This document shows positions 22,430-33,553 of a stretch of DNA of 64,000 nucleotides, piece by piece; the first letter of the stretch is position 1; every line of letters starts with the position of its first letter. The DNA comes from Ganoderma boninense (lineage: Eukaryota; Basidiomycota; Agaricomycetes; Polyporales; Polyporaceae): assembly GCA_002900995.3 (NCBI GenBank), contig CM035305.1, positions 3,270,467 through 3,334,466 of the forward strand, read 5' to 3'. The notes beneath the pieces are model-generated. The model made no database searches, had not been told where the DNA came from, and saw only the letters and a list, made by a program, of their open reading frames with translations. Made by a program: the position numbers and the translations under genes.

Positions 22430-23027
22430 GGTTGAGCAGTGTCGGTGACGAAGGAGGCCGCAAGGCTTTGGACACTCTATATACAAGGGACACTCGGTCG
22501 AACATATTCAGGCTGCTGCTAATCTCGCTGTATGTGCACGGTGCCGATGACGGCTGCGCAAGAATATCGGGAGGACCGGAGGAAGTAAGTACTACATTCC
22601 GATGGTCTTGCCTGGGCCTTTCGCACCTGCTTCCCTGCTCTGCGAAGGGGTTTATTATTGTTATGAAGAGCCTCATATTGGGGATACTTACCATCTCCCC
22701 GGCAGATTTGAGTCGTGCATGAACTGTGCATGCGTTGAAAGTATTAGACAGTGCGAGGCTGCGAGCTGCGGTTGTTCCAAGATGTCTCATTCAGATTGTG
22801 GGCACGCCTCGGAGCGAGAGAAGGGAGCGGAAGCGGGGCGTGTCGGCTGTCACTACGGGAACGATGCGGTGGGTTCTGGGCCGGCGTCTGCCGTTTGGAG
22901 ATGGGCGTCTGGGTGCGGAGGAGGAGGAGGGCGGAGACGGCTCTTGGAGGCGTTGGACTCTCTCGACCATCCCGTTCCCTCTGCTCGCAGGCCGATCAAC
23001 CAACCCACCCCCAGTCATTCCTTACCC
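22430..23027. promoter_or_regulatory. Divergent intergenic region SDR / UPF0658-like gene
   Basis: 598 bases between two divergent start codons, holding both promoters. Open frames run through it on both strands, but none shows a conserved domain. Confidence 0.4.
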
Positions 23028-24730
23028 ATGTCTGCCCAAATCCCAACCAACCCCTCCACGTCCTATCCACAATACCCTGCCCCCGTCCATCCCATCTCAC
23101 GCGACGACGAGACCAAAGCCCCATATGACGACCTAATCGACCAGTATGCTGCGCCCTACGGCAGCCAAGCCCACAGAACCTACGCGGTAGACCCCACTTC
23201 CATGTCACGCCATGCCCGCGAGCCTTCTTTCCCTATCTCCAAGCACTCGTACGATACCTCAAGAGACTACAAGAGTGCCGATGGCCACAACCACGACCCC
23301 CCGGACTGGGAGTATCCGCCCCCACCCACCAAGGGAGACAAGGTGGAGAAAGAGACAAAGACATGGCGAAGCGTACGTCCCATTCTCCTCGTGCCTCGTC
23401 GTCGTCGTTATGGACTCGGTCCGCCTTCTCCTTTGCCACAGTATATCCCCGACTCACTAGCATGCCGCTTATACCTCCTCACCGTTCTTGTCGAGACCGC
23501 CATTGACCTGGCAATCGAGGGTGATATTATCTTGCGCTTCCACGAAGCTGGTTCCTCCGATAGTCAAGACATGGCCAGGCGGCGAATGCCCGTCTACCTC
23601 AGCATCTTCGCCCTCGCTCAGTAAGTGACCCACATCGGCCCTCACGCCTTAAATACGGCTATTGACGGACACCCAGCGTCTTTCAGTTCGTATTGGCTTT
23701 GGATGCAGTATGGGCACGGAACGTACTGCAGTTCATCACTCTCGCGTACGCTTTCTCGCATCCATGTCTTGTGCTTCCCGACTTACCGTTATTCTAGCAT
23801 CTTCAACGCTCTTCTCCTCCTCTACGCCATCATCCAAATCACCGAAGTCGGCAACGTTACACTTACCCTTACCGACGGTATCAGCCACGTTTCAATCAAC
23901 ACCCTTGCTATCATTATTCCCATTGTCATCTCCGTCGCCGAAATCGCCTACATTGCGTTGGGATGGAAGATTTACACCGAGTTTGGCTGGAAGGTCTACA
24001 AGTTCCTTGGCGCCGACCGCAGGATCAAGACCATGTTCACCCATTACCAGATCTTCCTCTGCCTGGTCAAGTTCGACCTCTTCTTCTGGGTCGGCTTTTC
24101 AGTACAGTTCATCTGGCTGGTCCTTAACCGTCACGATGCCGAGTTCTACCTCACTTGCGCAGCATTCCCCTTGTCTATCATCGTTCTCATCGAGGGTCAT
24201 CTCGCGGCGCGACATGAGAATAAGTGGATGATGCTCAGCTTCCTGACTGGTTGTGGTGGTGCTATGGTGTACTTCGTCTACAAGGTACGCGACATTACAA
24301 CATAGGCGAAGATTCGCGCAGGAAAATGAGACACTGACACTGTTCGGCAGTTGGTTAAAGTGCTGCGCTACAAGGACACAGACGTATTCAAGGAAGTTTG
24401 GGAGTCGCTTACTACCTTCTGTACGTCGCGCGCACACTCTGCGACGCCTATTTTCTCACTCCCCGTTGATTTTCAGCTGTCCTTGCTATCATTCTTCTCG
24501 TGATCACGTTCGTCTTTGCTCTCCTGGTCATGAACAACTTCGGCCGTGGGCTCAAGGAACAGAGTATGCCTTCCCTCGCATAATTGTGGTTCTCCTCGAT
24601 CTGATTTTAGTATCTCCTTCCAGTCGAGAAGAATAAGCACAAGACCCAGGGTGGCCTCTCGCGCGGAAAATCACAATACGTACATCGCGGACCAATGAGT
24701 ACCCATCCAAACCGGATGAGTATCGATTGA
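23028..24730 (+). CDS. Seven-TM UPF0658-like Golgi membrane protein
   Basis: Seven exons: 23028-23372, 23442-23620, 23677-23745, 23798-24284, 24351-24420, 24477-24563, 24624-24730. A ~115-residue cytosolic Pro/Tyr/Ser-rich head is followed by seven hydrophobic helices: CRLYLLTVLVETAIDLAI, YLSIFALAQHVFQFVLALD, IFNALLLLYAIIQI, LAIIIPIVISVAEIAYIALG, FDLFFWVGFSVQFIWLVL, FYLTCAAFPLSIIVLIEG and MMLSFLTGCGGAMVYFVYK. A last helix (VLAIILLVITFVFALLVMNN) comes before a basic tail. The layout matches the fungal UPF0658 Golgi family (S. pombe SPAC1952.10c type), whose function is not established. The family call rests on overall resemblance. Confidence 0.78.
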
Positions 24731-25807
24731 TGTATAGTGTTCGCAAAACGCACGAACGGACTCACTTGTATGATCACCCCCACCCAGCTGTATCATTCCC
24801 TCCAGCCCCCTCGACCACGTCTCCCTACCTACACGCGACTCAGGTTGCAACTTCGTTCTGACTATTCACGGACGTACTTACACCCTTGCATAGTACCCTC
24901 CTCCCCTACTGCCCTTTGTCGACTAGCACCGGAAATCTCCCTTCCTCTTGTCTGACCATCACACTCTTCGCCGTGATCAACGACAGTCCGTTGTTGTATC
25001 TCCCAGAACCCCACGGCTCCGCCCTATCCGATCTGTCTAGTACTCATCTCTCGCACCCCCTACCATATATCACGCCCGACTTGCTTGCAGGTTCTTCAAA
25101 CCGGGTGGCGCTCAATACACTATCTGTGCTCCTGTATACACCACTTCGTATTCTCGTTCGCTGTCCATGTTCATCGTTGCCGCTCCTTTCGCGTCGCCTC
25201 CCTCGATATCGCTTTGTCTCGTTCCCTCTCTTTCTTGACATGCGGTCTCCCTCGCTCTCCGCTGACAACGCGGGCCACGGCCATCTTTCTTTGGCGCTAC
25301 TCTCGCCGATATCAATATTGTATTGCTAGCACAATGCAAACGTTCCCGCGTTCACGGCACACGCTTGGATCATCTCCGTCTGCGTCCATGCCGGCGCCGC
25401 GGACGATCCCGCTTACAATTGACAAGTATTCCATGGCACTTGTCCGCCGCTCCCAAGTTGGCGTTCCTCCGTGTCAAGAACAGATAATAATCAATGAATG
25501 CTTAGGACCAGGACCTTTTCTGCGCTTGCATCTTCCAGGGATGACTTCATTCTTTCCGCTCCTGGCGAGCTGGTCTCGTCAGGTTAAGTTCTCCGACATG
25601 CCCTTGAGCCGCCGTCGGCAATGTACGTACACAGACTGTTCCCTGACTGTTCCTGCGAGATCTGTACCCCCTCTGTTGTCGTCAAGGACCCCAATCCTGA
25701 ACCACTTCAGGTCGCGGGCTGGGCATACGCAGAAGGGTTCGCCATGGAGTATCAGCACACCGCTTTACGGAGAAAGGCTGCGGCAGGAGGCTGCGGCGAG
25801 GAACGCG
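24731..25807. other. Intergenic region with possible remnants of an unrecognised gene
   Basis: The first ~350 bases look like 3' UTR and spacer, rich in C and T. Between about 25330 and 25807 there are protein-like segments in different plus frames (for example AHAWIISVCVHAGAADDPAY, and FPDCSCEICTPSVVVKDP near 25640), separated by possible introns. I cannot place them in a family. The LINE at 25824 inserted immediately downstream, so this may be a host gene split by that insertion. Confidence 0.3.
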
Positions 25808-25823
25808 GTCGCGGCAGTCCCTC
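25808..25823. repeat. LINE target-site duplication, left copy
   Basis: GTCGCGGCAGTCCCTC, immediately before the poly-T run. The same 16 bases recur at 28198-28213 at the other end of the LINE. Confidence 0.9.
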
Positions 25824-25994
25824 TTTTTTTTTTTTTTTTTTTTATTGTCTCGTGTATTGGCAGTATCTACATATACAGGTTTGCTTCACTTCTGTAACGT
25901 TGACAGCGCACACGCTATCCCGCGTTAGTTTGACCATGGCGGGTCCGCGGCCTGAGACCAGATGCGGAAGGGGACAACGGACTAGTGGATTAGT

Positions 25995-28187
25995 CTAGTC
26001 CGTGTGTTGAGTGTTGTTGTCGGAAAAATCGTCGAGGGTTACATAGTGTCCTCGTGTGTTTAGTAGTGATTGATGCTCCTGGTGGACGCAGTTGAGCGTC
26101 GGATACATAACATGGTTGTTGTAGGCGATGATGGCCCACTTGGAGCGGGTTTTATAATCGCGATAGAAGGTCGAGGTGAAGGAGTCGTGGTCCTGTACCA
26201 TTGCGAGTGTTATGGGATGATCGTCTGGGAGGTCAGAGATGACAGCCATAGGATCGTCCCGTAGTTTGGAGAAGAGGATGGAGCCGGCAATGCGCCAGAA
26301 GTTCCGAGCATGAGAGGTGGTATGTTCCGAGTCGGGGGTGCCTCCGAAGCTGAAGGCGTAAGGGTTATCCCGAAGGAACCAGTAGATCTTAGGGAAGGGA
26401 TCCAAATCTTCCAAGTAAGTGGCGGCCTCCCGGTTGTATCGTCCGAGGGGTCGACGGGCGTAGATGGGACAGTGTTGTAGGATGTGAAGTCGGTCCTGAA
26501 CAACATGGTTGTTTGGGTGGGCGTCGTTAGCCCGTGCGCCGCATGGACACGCGGTGGGTTCGTTGTGTTTGCTCCTCATGCGGAGGCGATAATTGCCAGT
26601 AGGAGCATGTCCAGAGATAAGTCGACACATGCGGGAATAGAAAATGATGGACGAGTCCTTCCCGTAGGTGTGCATGAGGTTTTTCTTGGAAGAAGGGCGT
26701 GCATTGATGAGTGCGCGCGCGATTGGTCCGGTGGGTACTTGGTTCCCCACGTGAGCTGCCACCCTGTCTGTCCCGACCTCAGTAGGGTGACGACGAGAGG
26801 CGCAGTCGGAGTCCGCCAAGAGCCGAGTAATGGTGGCCCGGAGGAAGGCGTATGAGGTGGGGCGGGAGGTCCAGTCTGAAGGGACGCGGACGGCGCCGAC
26901 GAGTTTGTCGACCGCTTCATTGCCGTCAACACCGGAGTGGCCTGGTACGTAAGAGAAAGTGAAGCGGTGGTGAGGGGAGCGGAGAAACCACGTCCGTAGA
27001 AGACGTGAGATTTGGAGTGAAGATTCGTTTCCGTCACGTACGTCATGGAGGGCCTTGCCCAGAGACTCCGAGTCGGAAAAGATTTGAATATGTGAGCAGG
27101 GTTGACTCATGCTGACGTTGAGTGTCTTTTTTAAGGCAAGGAGGAGTGCAGTGCGTTCGGCGTCATAAGAGAAGCCACGGCCGCACCATTCCGCATGAGA
27201 ATGAAGTTCGGTCGTGCCATGAAAGAGGATGTAGCTGGCACTGGATTTGCCGCCTTTAGAGGAGGCAGATCCGTCTGTGAAGGCGTGTAGGCAAGACTGG
27301 TCATGTCGTGCCTTGTCGATGCGTGGTTGGAGATCCCGACGGATCCATTTCTGGAGTTCGTCAGGGTCGTCCTTGGGGGGGTGGGACAGTTGGAGGGTGA
27401 TCCTGTTCTGGAAAACGTCGATTAGACGATTGCCAGGTTGGCATTCGTCGTCGAGTGGGTTGAACGACACGGAGCATTCAGGGTAGTCAGGGTAGAAAGA
27501 CGTGGTGCCGTCCGCATGCCGAACAGGGGGTTCGCATGGAGCGTCTTCTTGAGAAGCTATGCCGCTCTGGAAGACACCAGTCTTGGGTTTGTGTGGTGGA
27601 GGGTAGAAGCGGATGTACGGGCTATTGTACGACCGTTTGTAGAGATTAGGGAAAAGAGATTTGATGGGGTGTGAGTCCATCAGTGTGTGGATTCGCAGAA
27701 TGTAACGTTTGCGGAGTTTGTTGAGGTGGACGTGAAGGGGTTCGATTGCGGTTGCAATCGGAAGGAAACCGGTAGGGGTAGTGCAGAATGTGCCCGAAAT
27801 CCACCGTAAGGCAGAGTTTTGGGCAACGACAAGCGGTTTGGTGAGGTCTTTGCCTCCGGTTGGACGATACCAAACGGGGGCGCCGTAAGTGAGGATAGGA
27901 CGGACGCAGCTGATGAACAGCTTGCGACGTTGAAAAGGGGTGAGGCCGCGGACAGAAGTCCCAAGCATGCGATATGCAAGGGCGGTAGCGTTGCCCTTGG
28001 CAGCGTAGTGTTTAATGTGATCTTTGAACGAGAGCTTCTTGTCAAGGAAGAAACCCAAGTGTTTGACTACAGTGGAGGGTTGGAGTGGGTGGTCCGCATT
28101 CCAAGGCCCGGTGTTGAGGTTGAGAGGGACGTCGTCGAAATCGAATGGGAGAGCAGGTTGTCGACGAGGTGGTGGGAAGTGGATCAG
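25995..28187 (-). pseudogene. LINE ORF2 fragment: RT C-terminal part and RNase H
   Basis: One uninterrupted frame, about 730 residues, open to the truncated 5' end. It begins within the RT (HLGFFLDKKLSFKDHIKHYA; then GLTPFQRRKLFISCVRPILT and YGAPVW, typical of the region after the palm in I/Tad-type LINEs). The RNase H domain shows the acidic residues in FTDGSAS, DAERTALLLALK, FSDSESLGKAL and YVPGHSGVDGNEAVDKL. A C-terminal Cys/His-containing region follows (CPCGAR, then HILQHCPIYARRP). The lack of stops means the insertion is young or recently inactive. The YxDD catalytic box is absent, lost with the 5' truncation. Confidence 0.88.
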
Positions 28188-28192
28188 CTCGT
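28185..28192. other. Empty target site of the KDZ transposon
   Basis: CAGCTCGT occurs once here. In the other copy it flanks the KDZ element on both sides (35749-35756 and 44966-44973). Confidence 0.92.
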
Positions 28193-28197
28193 CCTTC

Positions 28198-28213
28198 GTC
28201 GCGGCAGTCCCTC
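28198..28213. repeat. LINE target-site duplication, right copy
   Basis: GTCGCGGCAGTCCCTC, identical to 25808-25823, at the truncated 5' end of the LINE. Confidence 0.9.
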
Positions 28214-29267
28214 ACCGCTGGGGAAGTTGTGGAGCTCGTTGCGCGGGCATGCGCAAGCGAGCTTCGGTCCGTGTTGCTGGGTGGTGCACAGGTGTGCGAC
28301 GGCATGCGTCGATGGGTAAGCCTCATAGGTGACTGCGCCGTTAGCATCGCATACTCTCTGTAGGGATGCACGGCAGGTGCGAGCACCGTGGGGTTCATCA
28401 CGAAGTATGGGCTGAGCAGCAGCTCCATTTCCTCGAATTCGCATATGTTTGCACTGAGAGCCCCTAGTCGGCGCACTCGGGGTCCAATGAGTGATGCGCA
28501 TGTGTTCTCCCAGTATTACGAGATCCTGGTATTGTTTGCTAGGATTTGAAGCTTTGGGTGATAATTGGGATATGTATTCCAGCTGGAGCTGGGATCAATC
28601 AGTTGGCTCAGAGTTTCTGTCGGGCAGCTGCCTTTCTTATTGAGTGAGCATTACAGCGTGTCAACTCAATAAACCAAATGAAATCCACGCAATATTGCTC
28701 GCCTGAAGAATGACGAGCCCGGCTCCAGTCGTCGCCGTTGCGGGCTGTAAATTGTAATAGTCTCGGGAACCATGACGGCGCGCATATACGCCGGGCCGTT
28801 AAAGAGGAACGTATGAGTCCTGTCATACGGTCTCCGCAATAGTACGATAGGGCAGGCTCCGCTACGATAGTGGCTGACTGACTGGCTCTGAGATCTGAGG
28901 TCTGAGGCCTGAGGACTCAGTGCCTCGTATTCATTATCCGTCTTGACCTTGAGACTTTCAATATTGACCTAGAACGATTGAGATTAAAATATGGGAGATA
29001 TGTACTCAATTGGCCCGGGGCAGGACTCCAGGAGGATTGCAGTGAGATGGAGGGAGGCAATGTCCCTGTCCAGGACTTCACAGTATTTGGATGTGGAAGA
29101 GGCCAAACAGAGTGGCACACGGCGAGCGCTCTCAGCGCCATTCATGTGGAACACGTCGCAGTAGCCTACGTTCTCTGAACTCCTCTCATCTGACTGGTTC
29201 TCCCCCTCTTCCTTCCTTCTTCTCCACTTCTATGAGGCTTTGAGCATAGCAGGTCTGCTCATCCACC

Positions 29268-29570
29268 ATGTCGCAACGGTGCGTACATCTACTCTACATT
29301 GCGGCCCACATGACGTGCTGACGAAGTAGCGCCTTCCTCCTCCCCTCGTCCCCAGGTTTAGAACCAATGTACACAACCGCTCCCAGCTCCTCGGCACCCC
29401 CGACTATACCACCCCGCCCGCCTCTGGCCGCTCGTCGCCGTTCGGCGGCGCTGTTGCGGGACGAGAGAACCCCTTCGCGCCCCAGCGCTATGTAGACGAC
29501 CTGGAGGGCCAGAATGACGAGCATCTCGAGGGACTGACGGCCAAGGTCAAGATATTGAAAGATGTACGTT
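29268..29570 (+). CDS. BET1: BET1, ER-Golgi Qc-SNARE, 5' part only (cut by assembly gap)
   Basis: Qc-SNARE of ER-to-Golgi vesicle fusion. Exon 1 29268-29278 (M-S-Q-R) and exon 2 29356-29563 are present; the next donor (gtacgt) lies directly before the run of N. The SNARE motif begins as YVDDLEGQNDEHLEGLTAKV followed by KILKD, which matches Bet1 proteins. The remainder of the SNARE helix and the C-terminal anchor are missing and do not appear anywhere else in the window. The second copy of this locus stops about 50 bases before the ATG. Confidence 0.87.
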
Positions 29571-29670
29571 NNNNNNNNNNNNNNNNNNNNNNNNNNNNNN
29601 NNNNNNNNNNNNNNNNNNNNNNNNNNNNNNNNNNNNNNNNNNNNNNNNNNNNNNNNNNNNNNNNNNNNNN
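29571..29670. other. Assembly gap (100 N)
   Basis: Exactly 100 N. Sequence context changes completely across it: BET1 on the left, retrotransposon interior on the right. Confidence 0.99.
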
Positions 29671-31850
29671 TGGCGTCGACGGAAGCGACGCGACGCGGTT
29701 TGCCGCCCGTACGGCGCGCCATCCGGGTGTCTTCGCCGCCCTCGAAGTCCGAGAGGCGCGGCTTCTTGATGGAGGGCGGGACGAGACGGCCGGGGATCTT
29801 GAGGATCGCGTCGGAGTGCGGGGTAGGGATCGGAGGCGGCGTGATTGAGAAATACCCGAACGAGGGTTGCTCGTTCGGGGTCGGGGCAGCTGGATGAGGG
29901 CGCGGGGACGAGGGAGTAGGCGGCGCATCATCGAACTCGCCCTGCATAGCGCGCAGGGCGAGCGCGACTCGCTCTCGGGCGACGTCGAGATCCGGGGATG
30001 GTGGTGCGGGGTCGAGAGAGTTGGGGCGCGGAAGTCGCGAGTCGAGAGAGCCGAGCCCGGGGACCGTGTCCTCCCCGGGATCAGCTGCTGAGGCGTGTGA
30101 GGGCGGCGGGACGAGAGCAGGGGCCAGGAGAGCTTGGAGGGCCTGACGCCGGTCCATGAGGACGGCGTACTCGTCCTCCGCCGGCTCTGTATGAGCCGGG
30201 GAGGGAGACAGAGTCGGGGTGACGGCAGTCGGAGGGTAGGCGGAGAAGGGCCGGGTCGATGGTGCCTTCGTCCGTCATTTCGGCGTCGCGGACGCCGTTG
30301 ACGATGGACGGGCTCGAGGGGACCGAGGACGAGATGGCGGCAGTCGCGCCAGTTCGGGCCGCGAATGGATACGGAGTTGGGGAGCGGTCTGCGAGCTCGT
30401 ACGCCCGCACGGGGCGCGGCGCAACGGGCACGCAGTAGTACGTGCGGACGCCCGTTTGCGGGTCGTCCGTGTACGTGAAATGCTGCGGCGAGAGGCCCGG
30501 AGGCGACGGAAGGGCGGGGGACGAACGGGACGACGACGTCAGGCCGTCCGGATCGTCGTACGGCACGGCGTCGGTGGCGACGGCGGTGGGGAACTGGGCA
30601 AGGAACTGGTCGGTAGCCATGGGCTCCGACCAGTCCTCGGGTCCTTGGATGCGGGAGACTGACGGGACGCGGGGGCTGATGCTCGATGGCGGGGGCCGGG
30701 TAGAGGCGTCGGACCGGAGGACGGATGGAGACGGCGGGATGGCGAAGGGAGGGTGCGACGGCACGAGGAAGGACGGCGGAGGGCTCTGAAGATCACCCCC
30801 AGCCCCGCCGTTCTCGTCCTTCGCGGAGTCCGAGCCTCGGAGTCCATCGAGCTCGTTTGCGAGCTCGTGGTCCGGGCCTCGGTGGACGTTCGCAGGCGAG
30901 GACGGCGGTCGGTCTCGACAAGGCTCGGGGACGAGAGGGGAGTCCGGCTGCGAGCCACGGAACCCGTCGAGCCAGTTGGTGGGCTCGGGTTCCGTGCTGC
31001 GGTAGGACGGGGACGACGGAGGACAGGCGGGGCTGGTGGAATTGTCGGAGGTCGACCGGTAGGCGGTGCGTGAGGCGGGAGCCACGGCGTACGCGTCGTC
31101 TGACGTCTGGGACGACGTCAGACCGTGTGTTTGCGAGGTAGAGGCCGGGTGAAGGGAATGGAGAGGTGGGGAACGCGTTGGGCGCGTCCGCCACACCAGG
31201 GGAAATGCGCGAGGAGTCGAGACCGAGGTCAGTACGTACCATTATTGTGCCCCCTGAGGCTTCGTACTCCTCCTCCGTATTGACCTCCATCGCCTCTTGT
31301 GACTCGTCGTGCGATTGCGGCGGGTGTCCGCTTGGCGGACCGAGGTCTTGGGCGACGGCTGCGGAGCCGATGGTCGGGGGAGCGTCCCAGGCGGACAATA
31401 GCGGTGGGTTCGGGGCGAGCGTGGTGGAATCAAGGAGGGGGCGAGGCGAAGAGACCAGAGGCAGGGGTTCGGAGGATGAGGGAGATGAGAGGGAGATGAG
31501 GGAAGGAAGGGAGGACGGCGTACCGGGCGATGAGGACGCCGGCGCTTCAGTCAAGCGCCGGGCGTCTGGGACCGTGACGTCACCGGCCGCGCCCTCGTTG
31601 AGGTGCGCGGTCGGGTAGAATCGAACGTACGCTTGTCCGTAGCGGACAAACGAGTGCCGGGGGGAGTCGTAACGGTCGGCGACCGTGGCGGAGAACGTTG
31701 CGGCGGGCACGTACCAATCCTCGTACGGCTCGCCGTTGAAATGGCCAAAGGGTCCGGGGTACATAGTCTGTTCGAGGAGGCCGCCGACGTAATGCTGCTC
31801 GCCAGGAGCAGCGAAAAGGGCCGTCGGCGTCGCGGAAGAAAAAGGTAGAC
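29671..31850 (-). pseudogene. Frameshifted Pro/Ser-rich region of the LTR element
   Basis: Downstream of the protease the coding potential moves between frames. FFFRDADGP at about 31840 should continue as LFAAPGEQHYVGGLLEQT and then MYPGPFGHFNGEPYEDWYVP, but that lies in another frame, next to a CCC/TTTT homopolymer. Further changes of frame are needed near 31100 and near 30160 (MDRRQALQALLAPALVPPPS). The composition is dominated by Pro, Ser, Asp and Arg, and no domain is recognisable. Either a disordered spacer between protease and RT with sequencing indels, or genuine decay. Confidence 0.6.
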
Positions 31851-33553
31851 ATGTCGAGGTCCGAGGGAGGTGTGGAATCAGAGAAGCTGGTGTAGTAGGT
31901 CTCTCGGGGGCTAGGGAATGATGTATCCGCCTTCAGCTCGAGGTCGGGTTTTATACCCTCCCCGCTGAACAATAAATATGTCCCATCCTTGCGCTCATTT
32001 ATTGTTACGAGGCTCTGTCGCTGCCACGGTCTGCCCAACAATAACTGATACGGAGGATCTTTTATGATGAATATATCTACCTCGGTGGTTAGCGCCCCTC
32101 CGCATACGAGCGGTGCATTATGCACTACTCCTAGTACGGGAGTAATAGTGCCGTTAGCTGCGACTAATTTCAGCGTAATACTCTTGTCTAATATAAGGTT
32201 ATTCATGCAGTTTTTCCAGACTTCCTCGCTTGCTACATTCATTTCGGATCCCGTATCAATAACAGCTGTTATGGCTTTGCCTTCACACTTAACTTCTGTC
32301 CGTACGAGAGGCTGCTTGCTATTGCTATTCATGTAGGCGGATATGAAGTCAACTTTTGATGCTGAATTTGGCCGTTTTCCTTTCATTAACTCCTGTAGCT
32401 GATGTGATATGTCCCGGGATGTCCCGATAACTTCTCCGACTGACATAGTTAGTGGTGTTTTCAGGATACGGTCCAGTATTTTGTCTGGTTTGGCTTGTTT
32501 GGATATTTCCGACTGGATCGGGAGCTTCCGTACAAGACCATCAGGCTTATTTGCAGGTGGTTTCGAAGTCGGTGATTTGTGAGATGCACGGTATGTGGCA
32601 TCTTTCATGACAATATCTTCATCTTTGAGAGGGTTGAATGCAGGCTTATGTACTTCTACTGGTTTGGGTGTAACGACCGAGTTGTTGCGGGGCTCAAACG
32701 GCTTTGGATTGAGCTTATCTGGTACTGTTCGCTTAGCCCAAGTTGGTCTTGGCGGTGGAAATACTCCTTCAAAGCGCTCTTTGCGTGCCTCCTTGGTGGA
32801 CTTTGGAGCGTATTCTGCAGGAAATGCATAACTATAGGTGTTGTCGAGGTCATATTCAGAGTCAGCATCACTGTCATCTTCAATGGCCTGAGTGGCAAGG
32901 GCGATGTAGTTAGTGTGCCCAGGCCGCAGACGCTGCACTGCCTGAATGAGGGGCTCATTAGTGCTGCGCGGAATTCGAGTGCCGTCCATCATGGTATATC
33001 TGCCATTTTCATCTCGCTTGATGATTCTTCCAATGATGAGCTCATTTAGTTGAGGGCAGGCATTCATACCATGGCCAGGTCTACCACATCCATAGCAAGT
33101 AAAATCTCCACGATTGCTGGCAAAGTTAGTCCTCGGTGGTGTGGGTATTGTGACTGAGGTGCGCTGAGTACCTGTATGGCGTGGTGGCCTAAGGATGTGA
33201 GTAATATCTTTGTCCATTTTGAAAGCTCGGTAGTATAGTGCTGCATATGTTGGGTCATCAATTGACAGATGCTGGAGTCGGTTGATGATGTTCTCTATGT
33301 CGTTGGTCTCAACAGTTGGTACAATTGATGGCTTGTCGTCGAAATGTGACTCTCTTATTAGATAGGCGGGACTTGCTCCGCTTTCGTGCAAGTTTGAGTG
33401 TTCTTTGCAATCTGGCTTGGTGCTTGCGGTCATAGTCAGAATTGTCATCTGAATCACTTGTGTCTGCATCCGAGTCTGAGTCTGAGTCATCTGTGTGTGT
33501 GTTATCACCATCCTCTGAGTCAGAGATGTCGGCGTCAAAGCGACTCCGGCCAT
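31580..33553 (-). CDS. Retrotransposon nucleocapsid zinc knuckle and aspartic protease
   Basis: This frame overlaps the end of gag and lies +1 relative to it. The zinc knuckle CYGCGRPGHGMNAC follows CX2CX4HX4C. The protease has the catalytic DTG in ITAVIDTGSEMNVAS and the later LLLGRPWQRQ motif. The open frame begins in poorly conserved sequence; real coding probably starts after the frameshift near 33350. The last ~80 residues after about 31840 are out of frame (Arg-rich). Confidence 0.8.
   Translation of the reverse strand: MAGVALTPTSLTQRMVITHTQMTQTQTRMQTQVIQMTILTMTASTKPDCKEHSNLHESGASPAYLIRESHFDDKPSIVPTVETNDIENIINRLQHLSIDDPTYAALYYRAFKMDKDITHILRPPRHTGTQRTSVTIPTPPRTNFASNRGDFTCYGCGRPGHGMNACPQLNELIIGRIIKRDENGRYTMMDGTRIPRSTNEPLIQAVQRLRPGHTNYIALATQAIEDDSDADSEYDLDNTYSYAFPAEYAPKSTKEARKERFEGVFPPPRPTWAKRTVPDKLNPKPFEPRNNSVVTPKPVEVHKPAFNPLKDEDIVMKDATYRASHKSPTSKPPANKPDGLVRKLPIQSEISKQAKPDKILDRILKTPLTMSVGEVIGTSRDISHQLQELMKGKRPNSASKVDFISAYMNSNSKQPLVRTEVKCEGKAITAVIDTGSEMNVASEEVWKNCMNNLILDKSITLKLVAANGTITPVLGVVHNAPLVCGGALTTEVDIFIIKDPPYQLLLGRPWQRQSLVTINERKDGTYLLFSGEGIKPDLELKADTSFPSPRETYYTSFSDSTPPSDLDMSTFFFRDADGPFRCSWRAALRRRPPRTDYVPRTLWPFQRRAVRGLVRARRNVLRHGRRPLRLPPALVCPLRTSVRSILPDRAPQRGRGR

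Larger units (their letters stand above)
25824..28197 (-). mobile_element. 5'-truncated non-LTR retrotransposon (LINE) with RNase H domain
   Basis: Bounded by a perfect 16-bp direct repeat (GTCGCGGCAGTCCCTC), with a run of about twenty T at the left end, which is the poly-A tail of an element read on the minus strand. This is the signature of target-primed reverse transcription. Only the 3' part of the element is present: the thumb/C-terminal part of the reverse transcriptase and the RNase H and tail domains. The catalytic RT palm is missing, so the copy is dead. It appears to have inserted in host sequence upstream of BET1. Confidence 0.9.
28130..29220. repeat. Locus copy A: uninterrupted version of the segment repeated around the KDZ element
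   Basis: 28130-28192 matches 35694-35756, and 28193-29220 matches 44974-46002. Along about 1.09 kb I saw only three one-base differences, all in homopolymers (tcaata/tcaaata, cccgggg/cccggg, ccctctt/cccttctt). This copy lacks the 9.2-kb KDZ insertion and the LTR element. Confidence 0.9.

Noticed and set aside
22035..22790. SDR start extended upstream to 22790
   Set aside because: The upstream residues are not SDR-like; the short exon at 22392-22429 restores the TGANRGIG motif exactly.
29294..30157. Minus frame crossing the gap opposite BET1
   Set aside because: Its right half is LTR-element sequence and its left half is antisense to BET1; the junction is the gap.
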